This document shows, piece after piece, positions 8,138 through 17,609 of a stretch of DNA of 64,000 nt; the first letter of the stretch is position 1, and each line of letters opens with the position of its first letter. Origin of the DNA: Alphaproteobacteria bacterium (GTDB taxonomy: Bacteria > Pseudomonadota > Alphaproteobacteria > UBA7985 > JAUIBT01); NCBI GenBank assembly GCA_030428565.1, contig JAUIDR010000001.1, positions 18,431-82,430 of the forward strand. Reading direction: 5' to 3'. The notes under the pieces are model-generated. The model saw only the letters and a list, made by a program, of their open reading frames with translations. It did not search any database and was not told the origin of the DNA. Made by a program: the position numbers and the translations under genes.

Positions 8138-9604
8138 ATGCCCCAGACCCTGAAATGCCAACCGCCCGCCAGCCACTACATTGACGGGGCCTATGTCGAA
8201 GATGCCAGCGGTGAGGCGCTTGATGTCATCTTTCCGGCCACCGGCGAAGTCATCGCGCGCCTGCATGCGGCCACTCCCGCCATTATCGACAAGGCGCTGG
8301 CGGCAGCGACCCGAGCCCAGCGTGACTGGGCCAAGCTGTCTGGCACGGAGCGTGGACGCATCTTGCGCCGGGCCGCCGATATCATGCGCGACAGGAACCA
8401 CGAGCTGAGCGTTTTGGAGACCCACGACACCGGCAAACCCTTGCAAGAGACCTTAGTCGCCGACGCCACCAGCGGCGCGGATGCTCTTGAGTATTTCGGC
8501 GGGCTCGCGGGCAGCCTGACGGGCGAACACATCCCGCTGCCTGGCGGCGATTTCGCCTATACCGTGCGCGAACCTTTGGGGGTCTGCGTCGGCCTGGGCG
8601 CTTGGAACTACCCCACCCAGATCGCCTGCTGGAAAGGCGCGCCAGCCATGGCCTGCGGCAACGCCATGGTCTTTAAACCTTCTGAGACCACGCCGCTTTC
8701 TGCTCTAAAGGTCGCAGAAATTCTGACAGAAGCGGGGGCCCCTGCAGGCCTTTATAACGTCGTGCAAGGCTGGGGCCCCGTCGGCGCGGCTCTGGTCAAT
8801 GATCCGCGCGTTGCCAAGGTCTCACTGACGGGCTCGGTGCCAACGGGCAAGAAGGTCTACGCCGCAGCAGCGTCTCACATGAAGCACGTCACTATGGAGC
8901 TGGGCGGCAAGTCTCCGCTCATTATCTTCGATGATGCCAACCTAGAGGACGCCGTCGGTGGCGCTATCCTGGGCAACTTCTATAGCTCGGGCCAGGTCTG
9001 CTCAAACGGGACGCGAGTGTTCGTGCAAAAGGGCATCAAGGAGGCTTTCATTCAGCGCCTGTGTGAGCGCCTGGGCGATGCCGTTATCGGCGATCCGCTG
9101 GACGAAGCCACCAGCTTTGGACCGCTGGTCTCGCAGAGCCAGCTTGATATTGTCACGGGCTACATCGACAAGGGCCAGCAAGAAGGCGCGCGTTTGGTCT
9201 ACGGCGGCAAGCGGCTGAACCGCGACGGCTTTTACTTGGAGCCAACGGTCTTTGCCGATGTCACCGATGATATGACCATCGCGCGTGAGGAGATTTTCGG
9301 CCCGGTCTTGTCCGTGCTGGACTTCGAGGACGAAGCGGAAGTCATTGCGCGCGCCAATGATACCGAATTCGGCCTGGCCGCAGGCGTTTTCACCAACGAC
9401 TTGACCCGCGCCCACCGGGTCATTGGCCAGATCGAGGCCGGAAGCTGCTATATCAACACCTACAACCTGGCACCGGTCGAAGCCCCCTTCGGTGGCGTCA
9501 AGGCATCGGGCGTTGGCCGCGAAAACTCTAAGAACGCCATCAACCACTATTCTGAACTGCGCTCAGTTTATGTGGCCATGAACCCGGTTGAAGCGCCCTT
9601 TTAA
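8138..9604 (+). CDS. betB: Betaine aldehyde dehydrogenase
   Basis: It oxidises betaine aldehyde to glycine betaine with NAD(P). The 488-residue aldehyde dehydrogenase has the catalytic Glu in [12 protein letters not shown] and the catalytic Cys in [32 protein letters not shown] and [12 protein letters not shown] form the cofactor pocket. SNGTRVFV is characteristic of BetB. It begins 47 bases after betC and ends 12 bases before betA. The ribosome site is weak, so translation may depend on upstream traffic. Confidence 0.95.
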   Translation: MPQTLKCQPPASHYIDGAYVEDASGEALDVIFPATGEVIARLHAATPAIIDKALAAATRAQRDWAKLSGTERGRILRRAADIMRDRNHELSVLETHDTGKPLQETLVADATSGADALEYFGGLAGSLTGEHIPLPGGDFAYTVREPLGVCVGLGAWNYPTQIACWKGAPAMACGNAMVFKPSETTPLSALKVAEILTEAGAPAGLYNVVQGWGPVGAALVNDPRVAKVSLTGSVPTGKKVYAAAASHMKHVTMELGGKSPLIIFDDANLEDAVGGAILGNFYSSGQVCSNGTRVFVQKGIKEAFIQRLCERLGDAVIGDPLDEATSFGPLVSQSQLDIVTGYIDKGQQEGARLVYGGKRLNRDGFYLEPTVFADVTDDMTIAREEIFGPVLSVLDFEDEAEVIARANDTEFGLAAGVFTNDLTRAHRVIGQIEAGSCYINTYNLAPVEAPFGGVKASGVGRENSKNAINHYSELRSVYVAMNPVEAPF

Positions 9605-9616
9605 GGAGCCAGAGCA

Positions 9617-11281
9617 ATGACGCAAGCAGACTACATCATCGTTGGCGCAGGCTCGGCAGGTTGCGCCATGGCCTATCGCTTGTCCGAGGCTGGCGCGTCT
9701 GTCTTGATCATCGAGTTTGGCGGCAGCGACGTCGGGCCCTTGATCCAGATGCCCGCCGCTCTGTCATACCCCATGAACATGCCGCGCTATGATTGGGGCT
9801 ATCGCAGCGAACCGGAACCGCATTTGGGCGGTCGTCGCCTGGCCACACCCCGCGGCAAAGTCATCGGCGGTTCGTCCTCTATCAACGGCATGGTCTATGT
9901 TCGAGGCCACGCTGGCGACTACGATCACTGGGCTTCGACCGGGGCCGACGGCTGGTCCTATGCGGACGTACTGCCCTACTTCAAGCGCATGGAGCATTGG
10001 CACGGCGCCGCGCCCGACAGCGAAGAAGCCGCATGGCGCGGCACCGACGGCCCGCTGCACGTGACACGCGGCCCGCGCCGCAATCCGTTGTTCCATGCCT
10101 TTGTCGAAGCAGGAAAACAAGCCGGATACCAGGTGACGCCAGACTACAACGGTCGCCAGCAAGAGGGCTTTGGCCCCATGGAGCAGACCGTCTACAAGGG
10201 CCAGCGCTGGTCCGCTGCCAACGCCTACCTGAGACCCGCACTAAAACGCGATAACTGTCAGATGCTGCGCGGTCTGGCCCGCAAGGTGGTGATTGAAAAT
10301 GGCCGCGCCGTCGGCGTTGAAATCGAGCGTGGCGGCAAGGTCGAGACCCTGCGGGCGGGCAAGGAGGTCATCCTGGCCGCCTCGTCGATCAATACGCCCA
10401 AGCTCTTGATGCTGTCGGGTATTGGGCCTGCCGCCCACTTGGCCGAACATGGCATTGAGGTCATCGCTGACCGCGCCGGGGTCGGCCAAAACCTGCAGGA
10501 TCACCTGGAACTTTACCTGCAATTTGCCAGCAAGCAGCCGATTACGCTTTTCAAATACTGGAATCTTCTGGGTAAAGCCATGATTGGCGCGCAATGGTTG
10601 TTCACACGCACGGGTCTGGGGGCTTCTAACCAGTTTGAGAGCGCCGCCTTCATCCGTTCACAGGCAGGCGTGAGCTATCCCGATATTCAATACCACTTCT
10701 TGCCCATCGCTGTGCGCTATGATGGCCAAGCGGCTGCCGAGGGACACGGCTTCCAGGCCCACGTAGGCCCCATGCGCTCGCCCTCGCGTGGCAGCGTGAC
10801 ACTGGCCTCTGCCGATCCCAAGGAAGCCCCCAAGATCCTGTTCAACTACATGAGCACCGACCAGGATTGGGAGGATTTCAGACGTTGCATCCGCTTGACG
10901 CGTGAAATCTTTAGCCAGGACGCCTTTAAACCCTATGTGAAGTTCGAAATTCAGCCCGGCGACGACGTACAATCGGACGACGCTTTGGATGATTTCATCC
11001 GCGAGCACGTAGAAAGCGCCTATCACCCTTGCGGCACCTGTCGGATGGGACGGCGCGATGATCCTGGCGCCGTAGTCGATCCTGAGATGCGGGTCATCGG
11101 CGTTGATGGGCTGCGCGTCGCCGATAGCTCGATCTTTCCGCGCATCACCAACGGCAATTTGAACGGTCCGTCTATTATGACCGGTGAAAAAGCCAGCGAT
11201 CATATCCTGGGCCGCGCGCCGCTGCAGCCGTCTAATGCCGAGCCCTGGAACCACCCCGATTGGCAGAACCAACAGCGTTAG
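9617..11281 (+). CDS. betA: Choline dehydrogenase (GMC oxidoreductase)
   Basis: It oxidises choline to betaine aldehyde at the membrane with FAD, passing electrons to the respiratory chain. The 554-residue protein has the FAD motif VGAGSAG near the N-terminus, the GMC signature [18 protein letters not shown] (about residues 78-95), the second GMC motif around [16 protein letters not shown], and the C-terminal active site [12 protein letters not shown] with [22 protein letters not shown] sits 8 bases before the ATG. It is the last gene of betICBA and is followed by a strong terminator at 11341. Confidence 0.95.
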   Translation: MTQADYIIVGAGSAGCAMAYRLSEAGASVLIIEFGGSDVGPLIQMPAALSYPMNMPRYDWGYRSEPEPHLGGRRLATPRGKVIGGSSSINGMVYVRGHAGDYDHWASTGADGWSYADVLPYFKRMEHWHGAAPDSEEAAWRGTDGPLHVTRGPRRNPLFHAFVEAGKQAGYQVTPDYNGRQQEGFGPMEQTVYKGQRWSAANAYLRPALKRDNCQMLRGLARKVVIENGRAVGVEIERGGKVETLRAGKEVILAASSINTPKLLMLSGIGPAAHLAEHGIEVIADRAGVGQNLQDHLELYLQFASKQPITLFKYWNLLGKAMIGAQWLFTRTGLGASNQFESAAFIRSQAGVSYPDIQYHFLPIAVRYDGQAAAEGHGFQAHVGPMRSPSRGSVTLASADPKEAPKILFNYMSTDQDWEDFRRCIRLTREIFSQDAFKPYVKFEIQPGDDVQSDDALDDFIREHVESAYHPCGTCRMGRRDDPGAVVDPEMRVIGVDGLRVADSSIFPRITNGNLNGPSIMTGEKASDHILGRAPLQPSNAEPWNHPDWQNQQR

Positions 11282-11340
11282 ACCAGGCGTTCGCAGGTTA
11301 CCGAGCACCGCCAACTTTGTTGGGGCGATGCCCAAACGAA

Positions 11341-11377
11341 AAAAGAGCCGCCTGGGACCAACCCAAGCGGCTCTTTT
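11341..11377. terminator. Bidirectional terminator between betA and pepA
   Basis: AAAAGAGCCGC (11341-11351) and GCGGCTCTTTT (11367-11377) form a perfect 11-bp stem. The loop can pair further (TGGG/CCCA). A and T runs on either side give U-tracts on both strands, so it can end betICBA (+) and pepA (-), which converge here. Confidence 0.9.
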
Positions 11378-11400
11378 CAATCTGTATTGCGGGACCAGGC

Positions 11401-12882
11401 CTAGCCCTGTACGTCGCGAACCCACTGGTCGAGCAACCGCACGCCCCAGCCAGTCGCGCCACGCCGGCTAACCGCGCGATCCTTATCAGACCAAACCACG
11501 CCCGCGATATCCAGGTGCGCCCAGGGCGTGCCCTCTTGGATGAAACGCTCTAAGAAGCAGGCCGCGGTGATAGAGCCGCCCCAGCGGCCACCGCCGATGT
11601 TCTTCATATCGGCCACAGGCGAGTCCAACTGCTTGTTGTAGGCTTGGCCAATCGGCATACGCCACAGAGCATCGCCAGAGGTCTTGGAAGCCCCTTCTAA
11701 CTGGCCTGCCAGTTCGTCATTGTTTGAGAATAGCCCCGCTTGTTCCATGCCCAGCGCGACAAGCATCGCACCAGTGAGGGTCGCTAGATCGACGATCGCC
11801 TTGGGCTTATAGGTCTCCTGCACGTGCCACAGAATATCCGCCAGCACCAAACGCCCTTCAGCATCGGTGTTCAGCACTTCGATGGTCTTGCCCGACAGCG
11901 AGGTGACGATATCACCCGGGCGCTGGGCGTTGCCATCGGGCATGTTCTCGACCAGGCCGATAATGGCGACAACATTGGCCTTGGCCTTGCGCTTGGCCAG
12001 CGCGTGCATGGTGCCAACGACGACACCAGCGCCGCCCATATCCCATTTCATATCTTCCATACCCGCCGCGGGCTTAATGGAAATGCCGCCGGTATCGAAG
12101 GTCACGCCCTTGCCCACCAGAGCGATCGGGTCGTTGTCCGCGCCCTTCCAGTGCATAATGACAACGCGCGGATCGTATTCAGAGCCTTGCGAAACGCCCA
12201 GCAGCGCGCCGAAACCACGCTCTTCCAGTTCGTCCTTTTTCATGACGGTGATCTCAACGCCCAAGTCAGCCAAACGCGCCGCATCCTTGGCGAAGGTCTT
12301 GGGGTAGAGGACGTTGGCAGGCTCGGAGATCAAATCACGGGTGTGGTAGACCCCTTCGGCCAGCGCTTCCATGTCGCTATAAGCCGCCGCGGCTGCTTCT
12401 GGGTCTTTGGCCAGCACTTGAATTTCGGTCAGGCTGGGCTTGTCTTCGGGCTTCAGCTCAGAGCGGTATTTATCGAAGCGGTAGGCGCGCAACACGGCGC
12501 CCAGTGCCAAAGCAGCCGCAATATCGGCATCATCGCTGACCGCGGCTGCATCAATGCAAAGGCAGGTCTCTGAGCCCGCTTCGGCGCGCAGCATGCCATT
12601 GGCGCCCAGTGTCTGCGCTGAAGCGTGGGTCAGCTCGTCGCCCGTTCCCAAGACGATCAAGCGGGAGATTGATCCCGTCGCCGGCACGACTTCAACCGCT
12701 GACGATGCGGCGCCTTTAAAACGCTTGGCCTGTGCCGCACGACCCAACAAATCGGCGTGTTGGCTCGCTTGGCCCAACCACTGGGGCCCCGCGCCCTCCT
12801 CGCTTTTGGCAAAGCCCAGCAAGACGCCCGCAGCCGCATAATCGGCGGGCTTAAATGAAACCTTTAGCAAAGTGGCGGTCAT
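11401..12882 (-). CDS. pepA: Leucyl aminopeptidase (cytosol aminopeptidase, M17)
   Basis: A 493-residue manganese/zinc aminopeptidase that removes N-terminal residues from peptides and usually works as a hexamer. The M17 signature NTDAEGRLVLADIL is present, as are the lysine-containing VGKGVTFDTGGISIKP and the DMGGAG metal-site region. I chose the ATG at 12882 (MTATLLKVSF), with an AGGAACAGG site upstream. A longer frame from 12957 lacks a ribosome site. It is a single gene ended by the shared terminator at 11341. Confidence 0.94.
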   Translation of the reverse strand: MTATLLKVSFKPADYAAAGVLLGFAKSEEGAGPQWLGQASQHADLLGRAAQAKRFKGAASSAVEVVPATGSISRLIVLGTGDELTHASAQTLGANGMLRAEAGSETCLCIDAAAVSDDADIAAALALGAVLRAYRFDKYRSELKPEDKPSLTEIQVLAKDPEAAAAAYSDMEALAEGVYHTRDLISEPANVLYPKTFAKDAARLADLGVEITVMKKDELEERGFGALLGVSQGSEYDPRVVIMHWKGADNDPIALVGKGVTFDTGGISIKPAAGMEDMKWDMGGAGVVVGTMHALAKRKAKANVVAIIGLVENMPDGNAQRPGDIVTSLSGKTIEVLNTDAEGRLVLADILWHVQETYKPKAIVDLATLTGAMLVALGMEQAGLFSNNDELAGQLEGASKTSGDALWRMPIGQAYNKQLDSPVADMKNIGGGRWGGSITAACFLERFIQEGTPWAHLDIAGVVWSDKDRAVSRRGATGWGVRLLDQWVRDVQG

Positions 12883-12996
12883 AGCCTGTTCCTGTTCAAA
12901 TGGTTTAGGTGCAAGTCGCAGCAAGCCAGCATGTCGGCAGCCTGCCAGGGAATTCAAGGGGTGAAGACGAGCCTTCTAACTTTGGCGGCCCGATTG

Positions 12997-13404
12997 CTAG
13001 TCGCTGATACGGTGCTTGGGCAGATCATCGCTAAGCGCATACCATTGCGGTTTGTCCTGCACATAGATGTGGGCGCGGGCTTTCAGCCGGTCCGGCTCGT
13101 CCAGCGCGCCCATGGTAATGGAGATGTTCGGCCCATCAATCGAGCGCCAGAATAAAGGCGAGCCGCACCTCTGGCAAAACCCGCGCTCGGCGGAGTCTGA
13201 TGAACGAAACCAACGAAGGCCCTCGTCCGTATCAAAGCTGAGGTTGCCTTTCGCCGTCCGCGTCGCTGCCATGTAGAAGCCAGTTGTCTTGCGACACTGC
13301 CCACAATGGCAAAAGACGGCATCATCCAACGGCCCATCGATACGAAAGCGGACCTGCCCGCAATAACAGCCGCCCGTATGGGGTTTATTTTGGGGTTCAG
13401 TCAT
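12997..13404 (-). CDS. GFA-family zinc-binding protein
   Basis: A 135-residue protein of the GFA (glutathione-dependent formaldehyde-activating enzyme-like) family. The Cys pattern is complete: Cys13 and Cys15 in GGCYCG, Cys32, Cys34 and Cys37 in FCHCGQCRKTTG, and Cys77 and Cys80 in FCQRCGSPLFW. Most members have no proven enzyme activity. The start at 13404 overlaps the stop of the upstream methyltransferase-like gene by four bases (ATGA), which settles it over an upstream frame to 13488. It is the last gene of the azlC operon. Confidence 0.85.
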   Translation of the reverse strand: MTEPQNKPHTGGCYCGQVRFRIDGPLDDAVFCHCGQCRKTTGFYMAATRTAKGNLSFDTDEGLRWFRSSDSAERGFCQRCGSPLFWRSIDGPNISITMGALDEPDRLKARAHIYVQDKPQWYALSDDLPKHRISD

Positions 13405-14078
13405 GCGGGGCCGGGCTCCTGGATTTGATGCGGTGCGCGCAGGATTGTGGTCTTGCCCGTGTAGGATTGCAAGGGCTTGGCGTCCCAAAAATCCAGCGCC
13501 TCAAAACCGCGCCGAACCAGCTTAGCCAAGGGCTTAGCGTAGCGCACTTTCTGACTATCATCGAACAGAATATATCCCTGGGGCACGACCGCCTTGGCCG
13601 CGCGCTTGATGACCGAGTTTCTCCGTTTGCCGTCGACCGAAATCAGATCCCAGAATGCGCCGCTTTCCAAGGCAAAATCACGATAACGCGGATCGCTCTG
13701 TTCGATGTAATGCAGCTCGACCCAAGCGGGCAAATCGCGGCCCAAGCGTTCGATCCAAACGGGATCATGTTCAATAATGGTCAGGTTCTGGACCCGCGCA
13801 GCCCACCACAGGCTGGATGACCCCAGACCATATTCCAGCACCCGCCAGCTCGGTTGTATTTGGGCCTCAAGCCAGTCAATCGCGGCGTAGCTGAGCCAAG
13901 GACAAACCGCGCCCTCGGCGTTGCGAATATCCCCCGCGCGGGAGTGATACCACCCCAGAGCCTGCAATCGCGCTGGGTGCCACTGCATGCGGCCTGTCTG
14001 GCGCGCGCGTTCGCTAAGCTGGCCGCGCATCTGGTCAATTTGGGCGTCGATATAGGCCTGAGGCCCGCCGGTTTGCAT
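13401..14078 (-). CDS. Putative class I SAM-dependent methyltransferase
   Basis: A 225-residue soluble protein. VLEYGLGSSSLWWAARVQN (about residues 80-98) looks like the glycine-rich SAM-binding loop, followed by an acidic strand end (IIEHDPVWIERL). WDLISVDGKRR and YILFDDSQ fit the later strands of a Rossmann-like methyltransferase. The substrate is unknown. It starts 30 bases after the GNAT gene and overlaps the GFA gene by four bases, so it belongs to the operon led by azlC. Confidence 0.6.
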   Translation of the reverse strand: MQTGGPQAYIDAQIDQMRGQLSERARQTGRMQWHPARLQALGWYHSRAGDIRNAEGAVCPWLSYAAIDWLEAQIQPSWRVLEYGLGSSSLWWAARVQNLTIIEHDPVWIERLGRDLPAWVELHYIEQSDPRYRDFALESGAFWDLISVDGKRRNSVIKRAAKAVVPQGYILFDDSQKVRYAKPLAKLVRRGFEALDFWDAKPLQSYTGKTTILRAPHQIQEPGPA

Positions 14079-14108
14079 AGGCGCTATGCTCCTGCCATCT
14101 ACCCCAAC

Positions 14109-14558
14109 TTACAAAGCCTGCGCCATGAAATGAACCGAGTCGTTTGATTCGTCGGGCTGAAAGACAAAACCCACCTTCTCATAACAAGCAATGGCGCGGT
14201 CGTTGTCCGGGTGCGGATCGATGGTGGCGGTCCGTGCATGGCCTTGCGCTTTGGCTTCGGCCAAGAGAGCGCGCAAGCTGGCCTGCCCAATGCCCTTCGA
14301 TAGCCACTCAACGTGCGCTAAGAACAGGTCGATACCGACGCGGCCGCCGCCAAGGGCGCAGATTTGGCCATAGCCCATCGCAGCGCCGTCCATTTCTAAA
14401 ATATAGCGTTGGATTGTGTCCGGCTCATCGCTGAAGGTCTGGACCACTTCTTCAAGGCAGGTCTGCCCATCATCCCACCACTGCTTGACATGCGGTCGCT
14501 GCAACCAATGCCAAATCATAGGAAAATCGTTTTCGTTCAGCGTTCTAAGAGAAATCAT
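14109..14558 (-). CDS. GNAT-family N-acetyltransferase
   Basis: A 149-residue acetyltransferase resembling the RimJ/RimL and AAC(6') branch. The N-terminal ISLRTLNENDFPMIWHWLQRP leads into a WWDDGQ segment. IDLFLAHVEWLSKGIGQASLRALL holds the acetyl-CoA loop (KGIGQA), and the end has NDRAIACYEKVGF. The ATG at 14558 overlaps the azlD stop by four bases (ATGA), so I prefer it to a longer frame. The acceptor substrate is unknown. Resistance to an aminoglycoside cannot be inferred from this similarity. Confidence 0.78.
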   Translation of the reverse strand: MISLRTLNENDFPMIWHWLQRPHVKQWWDDGQTCLEEVVQTFSDEPDTIQRYILEMDGAAMGYGQICALGGGRVGIDLFLAHVEWLSKGIGQASLRALLAEAKAQGHARTATIDPHPDNDRAIACYEKVGFVFQPDESNDSVHFMAQAL

Positions 14559-14896
14559 AATCCAAAAATTTGGTTCGCGTTGATAAGGAACACCAAGCAG
14601 ACCAGGCCACACAAAAAGCCCAACATGGGGCTTTTTAGAACCCAAGCGAGCGCAAAGGTCAAAACGGCTGCAGTGGCGCGCAGCGGCTCAAATTGGCCGC
14701 CGGTTACCTCGGGCCACAAAATGGCGGGCGCAATCAAGGCTGGCAAGATGGTTACCGGTACATAGCGCAAAGCGGTCAGCAACCAGTCGGGCATTCGCCG
14801 CCCGCCCAAAATGCCAATGAAGGAAAAGCGAATAAAGAAGGTCGCAACCGCCAAACCGACGATCGTGATCCAAACCTCTAGGTTGCTTGGCACCAT
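14555..14896 (-). CDS. azlD: AzlD-family branched-chain amino acid exporter subunit
   Basis: A 113-residue membrane protein with three to four hydrophobic segments and the AzlD hallmark ALRYVPVTILPALIAPAI (about residues 42-59). Together with AzlC it forms a small exporter for branched-chain amino acids or analogues. It begins on the last base of the azlC stop (TGATG) and overlaps the GNAT gene at its other end. Confidence 0.88.
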   Translation of the reverse strand: MVPSNLEVWITIVGLAVATFFIRFSFIGILGGRRMPDWLLTALRYVPVTILPALIAPAILWPEVTGGQFEPLRATAAVLTFALAWVLKSPMLGFLCGLVCLVFLINANQIFGL

Positions 14897-15642
14897 CAGA
14901 CCACCTCTCGGGCTTGGCCACGAAGGGCGGCTTCACACAGCGCGCCAGCCAACATGCCAAAGCAAGCCGCGATCAAGACACCCAGAGAATAGGGTATCCA
15001 GGCCAGCAACAGCGACCCGCATACCGCAACCGCCATGGCAATGACCTTCGGCAATCCGCGTACAGCGGGCGCGAACAGGGAAACAAACATGACCACGCCG
15101 GCAAAATCGAGCCCCAGGCTCGCTGGCATTTGCGCCCCGACCAGCGCCCCAATCAAACAGGCGAAATACCAAGATGGCACCGACGCCAGCACCACGCCCA
15201 AATAGTAGGCGAGCTTGGCGCGCACCGGCGCTGCTGGCTTCGACTCATAGTTAGCAATCGACAAAGCGTAGGCGTGGTCCACCATCAGATAGGCCGCGAG
15301 CGCACGCTGCCACAAGGGCCCTTTGGATATGTGCGGGGCCAGCGAAGCCGAATACATGGCCATGCGCAAATTAACCGCAGAAGCGGTCAAGAGCACAATG
15401 AAGACCGGTGCGTTCTGGGTCAAGAGCTCTATGGCGGTCAGCGAAGAGGCGCCAGCTAAGACCAAAATGCTCATGGACATGGTCTGCAAGATGTCAAAGC
15501 CAGCATCGGCCGCCACGACCCCGAACAAAAGCCCAAAGGGAATGACGGCGGCATTAAAGGGCAATCCAGCGCGGAACCCTTGCCAAAAGGTCCAGCGGAT
15601 CAGCGCGGCGTCATCGCCGCCCTTGGTTAGAGCTTGCGTCAC
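14896..15642 (-). CDS. azlC: AzlC-family branched-chain amino acid exporter subunit
   Basis: A 248-residue inner-membrane protein with the AzlC pattern: GFRAGLPFNAAVIPFGLLFG near the start, LVLAGASSLTAIELL, and NLRMAMYSASLAPH, followed by several hydrophobic helices. It is the larger subunit of the AzlCD exporter and appears to head the five-gene minus-strand operon azlC, azlD, GNAT, methyltransferase-like, GFA. All junctions are overlaps except a 30-base gap before the methyltransferase gene. Confidence 0.9.
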   Translation of the reverse strand: MTQALTKGGDDAALIRWTFWQGFRAGLPFNAAVIPFGLLFGVVAADAGFDILQTMSMSILVLAGASSLTAIELLTQNAPVFIVLLTASAVNLRMAMYSASLAPHISKGPLWQRALAAYLMVDHAYALSIANYESKPAAPVRAKLAYYLGVVLASVPSWYFACLIGALVGAQMPASLGLDFAGVVMFVSLFAPAVRGLPKVIAMAVAVCGSLLLAWIPYSLGVLIAACFGMLAGALCEAALRGQAREVV

Positions 15643-15975
15643 GATAGGAAACCTGCAGCTTGGAACACGTGCTCACGGCACACCTGCCGGACACTTAACG
15701 TGTAGAGCATTGGAAATTGCGCGAGGGCATTCAAAGCTCTAGCACTCAGGCTCGGCACCATGCGCGCCCAACCCCTGGGCTGTCAAACGCTATTCCAATC
15801 TGCGGGCGGGCTGTTTTACCGCCCCACCCTTTGTGCGAAAACGCTATCACAAAAAACGCCCGCGGCCGGACCGATCGGGCGTTTGAATGTCCTGCCTAAT
15901 TTATCGCGCTTTGCTTTCAGGCTCGAGTTGCGGTGGACGCCGGGCGCCGCTATCCAGCGCCCGGTCGCCGCCTTG
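15643..15975. other. Gene-free interval between azlC and the I78-domain gene
   Basis: It contains the azlC upstream region (right of 15643) and, at 15851-15884, a terminator for the gene that starts at 16704. The frames here are short and without ribosome sites. No tRNA or conserved RNA was recognised. Confidence 0.6.
15851..15884 (-). terminator. Rho-independent terminator of the I78-domain gene
   Basis: AAACGCCCG (15854-15862) and CGGGCGTTT (15876-15884) make a perfect 9-bp stem with a 13-base loop. On the minus strand the stem is followed by six T (15851-15856). It lies about 90 bases past the stop of the 15976-16704 gene. Confidence 0.8.
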
Positions 15976-16704
15976 CTATCCACAACGTAGATCAATAATG
16001 CGATTGCGGCTGTTCAGATCAATGTTCAAGCGATTTGGGTTCAAATCCAAAGTCACGGGTTGGCCCGGACGGATGATGCGCACCAAGGGGCTTTGACGCA
16101 CAAAGGCGGGCAAACGATTGACGCGACGGCCCAGGAAGTCGCTGAGTATCTCTTTGCCGCAGCTTTCCGGGCTGGGAGTCGACGGTGGGCTTGGCGGTGC
16201 TGGTGGCACCGGCGGCGCGTTAGGATCGACACAGTTGCCGCTGAAGCAATCTTGCAAAGCGTGGCGGTTTGCGGTTGTGGCTGGCAGGCTCGCGCCCGGG
16301 CAAGCGCCCGGCTCGAAAGAATAGCGGCCGTTTTCAAACTTCATGAATACGATAATCCGCTGTTCATCAGGGTAGGAACCGCACCAAGGCCCAGCGCACT
16401 TGGGTGTCACCGGAACGATAAAGCTCTGGCGCTGCTCTAGGCCAGCAGGGCCGATACCGCGACCTGAAAAGCGGAAATTGACCGTCGGACGCGGTACGAT
16501 GTTGTTGAGCGGTAGAGGCTCCAAGGCTTCGAAGCGGCCTTGGAAGATGTAATAATTTTCCGGCGCCTCGTCGTATTGATTAAAACTGGACTGGGCTGAC
16601 CCAGGCAGACACGACAGCGCAAGCGCCTGCCCCGCTATCGTCAAGGTCGCCAGACCGGTCGCAACCGCGCCGACGAACTTGGTTAGAGTTTGAGATATTG
16701 GCAT
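15976..16704 (-). CDS. Secreted cysteine-rich protein with C-terminal I78-type inhibitor domain
   Basis: A 242-residue exported protein. Residues 1-30 are a Sec signal peptide ending in AGQALA. The N-terminal domain (about 31-140) starts with Cys right after the cleavage site, has six or more cysteines and a YYIFQGRFEALEPL strand, and does not match a family I can name with certainty. A proline-rich linker (PPVPPAPPSPPSTPSP) follows. The C-terminal 60 residues run from CGKEILSDFLG through RIIRPGQPVTLDLNPNRLNI to IIDLRCG, which is the pattern of peptidase inhibitor I78 (elastase-inhibitor-like) domains. GGGAG-type purines lie 7 bases before the ATG. It is monocistronic, with its own terminator at 15851. 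A periplasmic role against proteases is inferred. Confidence 0.72.
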   Translation of the reverse strand: MPISQTLTKFVGAVATGLATLTIAGQALALSCLPGSAQSSFNQYDEAPENYYIFQGRFEALEPLPLNNIVPRPTVNFRFSGRGIGPAGLEQRQSFIVPVTPKCAGPWCGSYPDEQRIIVFMKFENGRYSFEPGACPGASLPATTANRHALQDCFSGNCVDPNAPPVPPAPPSPPSTPSPESCGKEILSDFLGRRVNRLPAFVRQSPLVRIIRPGQPVTLDLNPNRLNIDLNSRNRIIDLRCG

Positions 16705-17014
16705 GATGCTTCTCCCAAGAAGGGGGGTTATTGAAGGGGCTTATTTGATGGTGGCTAGCCTGGCACGAACCAACTGAACAATTCCTTAACACGGCTCAAT
16801 TCCCCAATTATTTGTCTGACCGGGGCCAAAAGCCTCAGAACCAAAGCCGGTGGCGCGGATGCCCCAAATCGCTGGGGCCTAACTTATAAAGATGGAAGGG
16901 CCAGGGGCCCAATTGCCCTGCCCGCGCCCCTGCGATTGCGCCCACCTTGCAAAATAAGCTATAGCCCTAGGGTGACGAAGATCGCTTCGTCAGTTCCTAT
17001 TCAAAGGCTCGCGC
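16705..17014. other. Divergent intergenic region
   Basis: It separates the secreted I78 gene (-) and the YbaN-type gene (+) and must hold both promoters. No clear operator, tRNA or conserved RNA was seen. Confidence 0.5.
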
Positions 17015-17389
17015 ATGCAATCACCTGGCTTGAAAAAGCGCCTGTTTATGTCCTTGGGCTGGCTCTTTGCTGGCCTGGGCTTTGCTGGCATCTTTTTGCC
17101 TTTGCTACCAACGACGGTGTTTTGGATTGTCGCTGTAGACATGTTTGTTCGCTGTGACCCCAGATTGGCAGAGCCTTTGTTGCGCCACCCCCGCTTCGGC
17201 CCAGGTCTACGCGCCTGGTTTGAACGCGGTGCCATAGGCCGCGCCGCCAAAATTGCTGCAACGCTGGGCATAACCGGATCATATTCGCTGCTGCTGTGGA
17301 GCTTTTGGGGGCGCCATGCCATGCTGACGATCATTGGTGTCGTCTTGGCCGCTGTCTTGACATTCATTTGGACCCGACCAGGCCGCTAA
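17015..17389 (+). CDS. ybaN: YbaN/DUF454-family inner-membrane protein
   Basis: A 124-residue membrane protein. GWLFAGLGFAGIFLPLLPTT (residues 15-34) is the DUF454 hallmark. RHPRFGPGLRAWFERGAI and two C-terminal hydrophobic segments also fit the family. Its role is unknown; in E. coli ybaN is near priC. AAAGG precedes the ATG by 7 bases. It is about 220 bases upstream of parC on the same strand, probably a separate unit. Confidence 0.85.
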   Translation: MQSPGLKKRLFMSLGWLFAGLGFAGIFLPLLPTTVFWIVAVDMFVRCDPRLAEPLLRHPRFGPGLRAWFERGAIGRAAKIAATLGITGSYSLLLWSFWGRHAMLTIIGVVLAAVLTFIWTRPGR

Positions 17390-17609
17390 CCCATACGATC
17401 GGCCAGTGTGGCATCGCCTGCGTGCCCCGCAGGAAAACCATGGTCTGTCAGGCAGCCCACACACAGGCAAAGGCCCTGCGCCTATCCACACCAAGCCGCC
17501 GCACCTAACCTAAGCGCGAAGCCTCTTTTTTCCAAAGGGCGACCGGGGCTAATAAGGCCTCAGATTTCAAACGGCCACGACCTGGCCTGCCCCATTTTCT
17601 GGAGCCCCC

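Noticed and set aside
14109..14558. The GNAT gene as an aminoglycoside resistance gene
   Set aside because: It resembles the AAC(6') branch only in general GNAT features and is coupled to azlCD, so a housekeeping or amino acid-related role is more likely.
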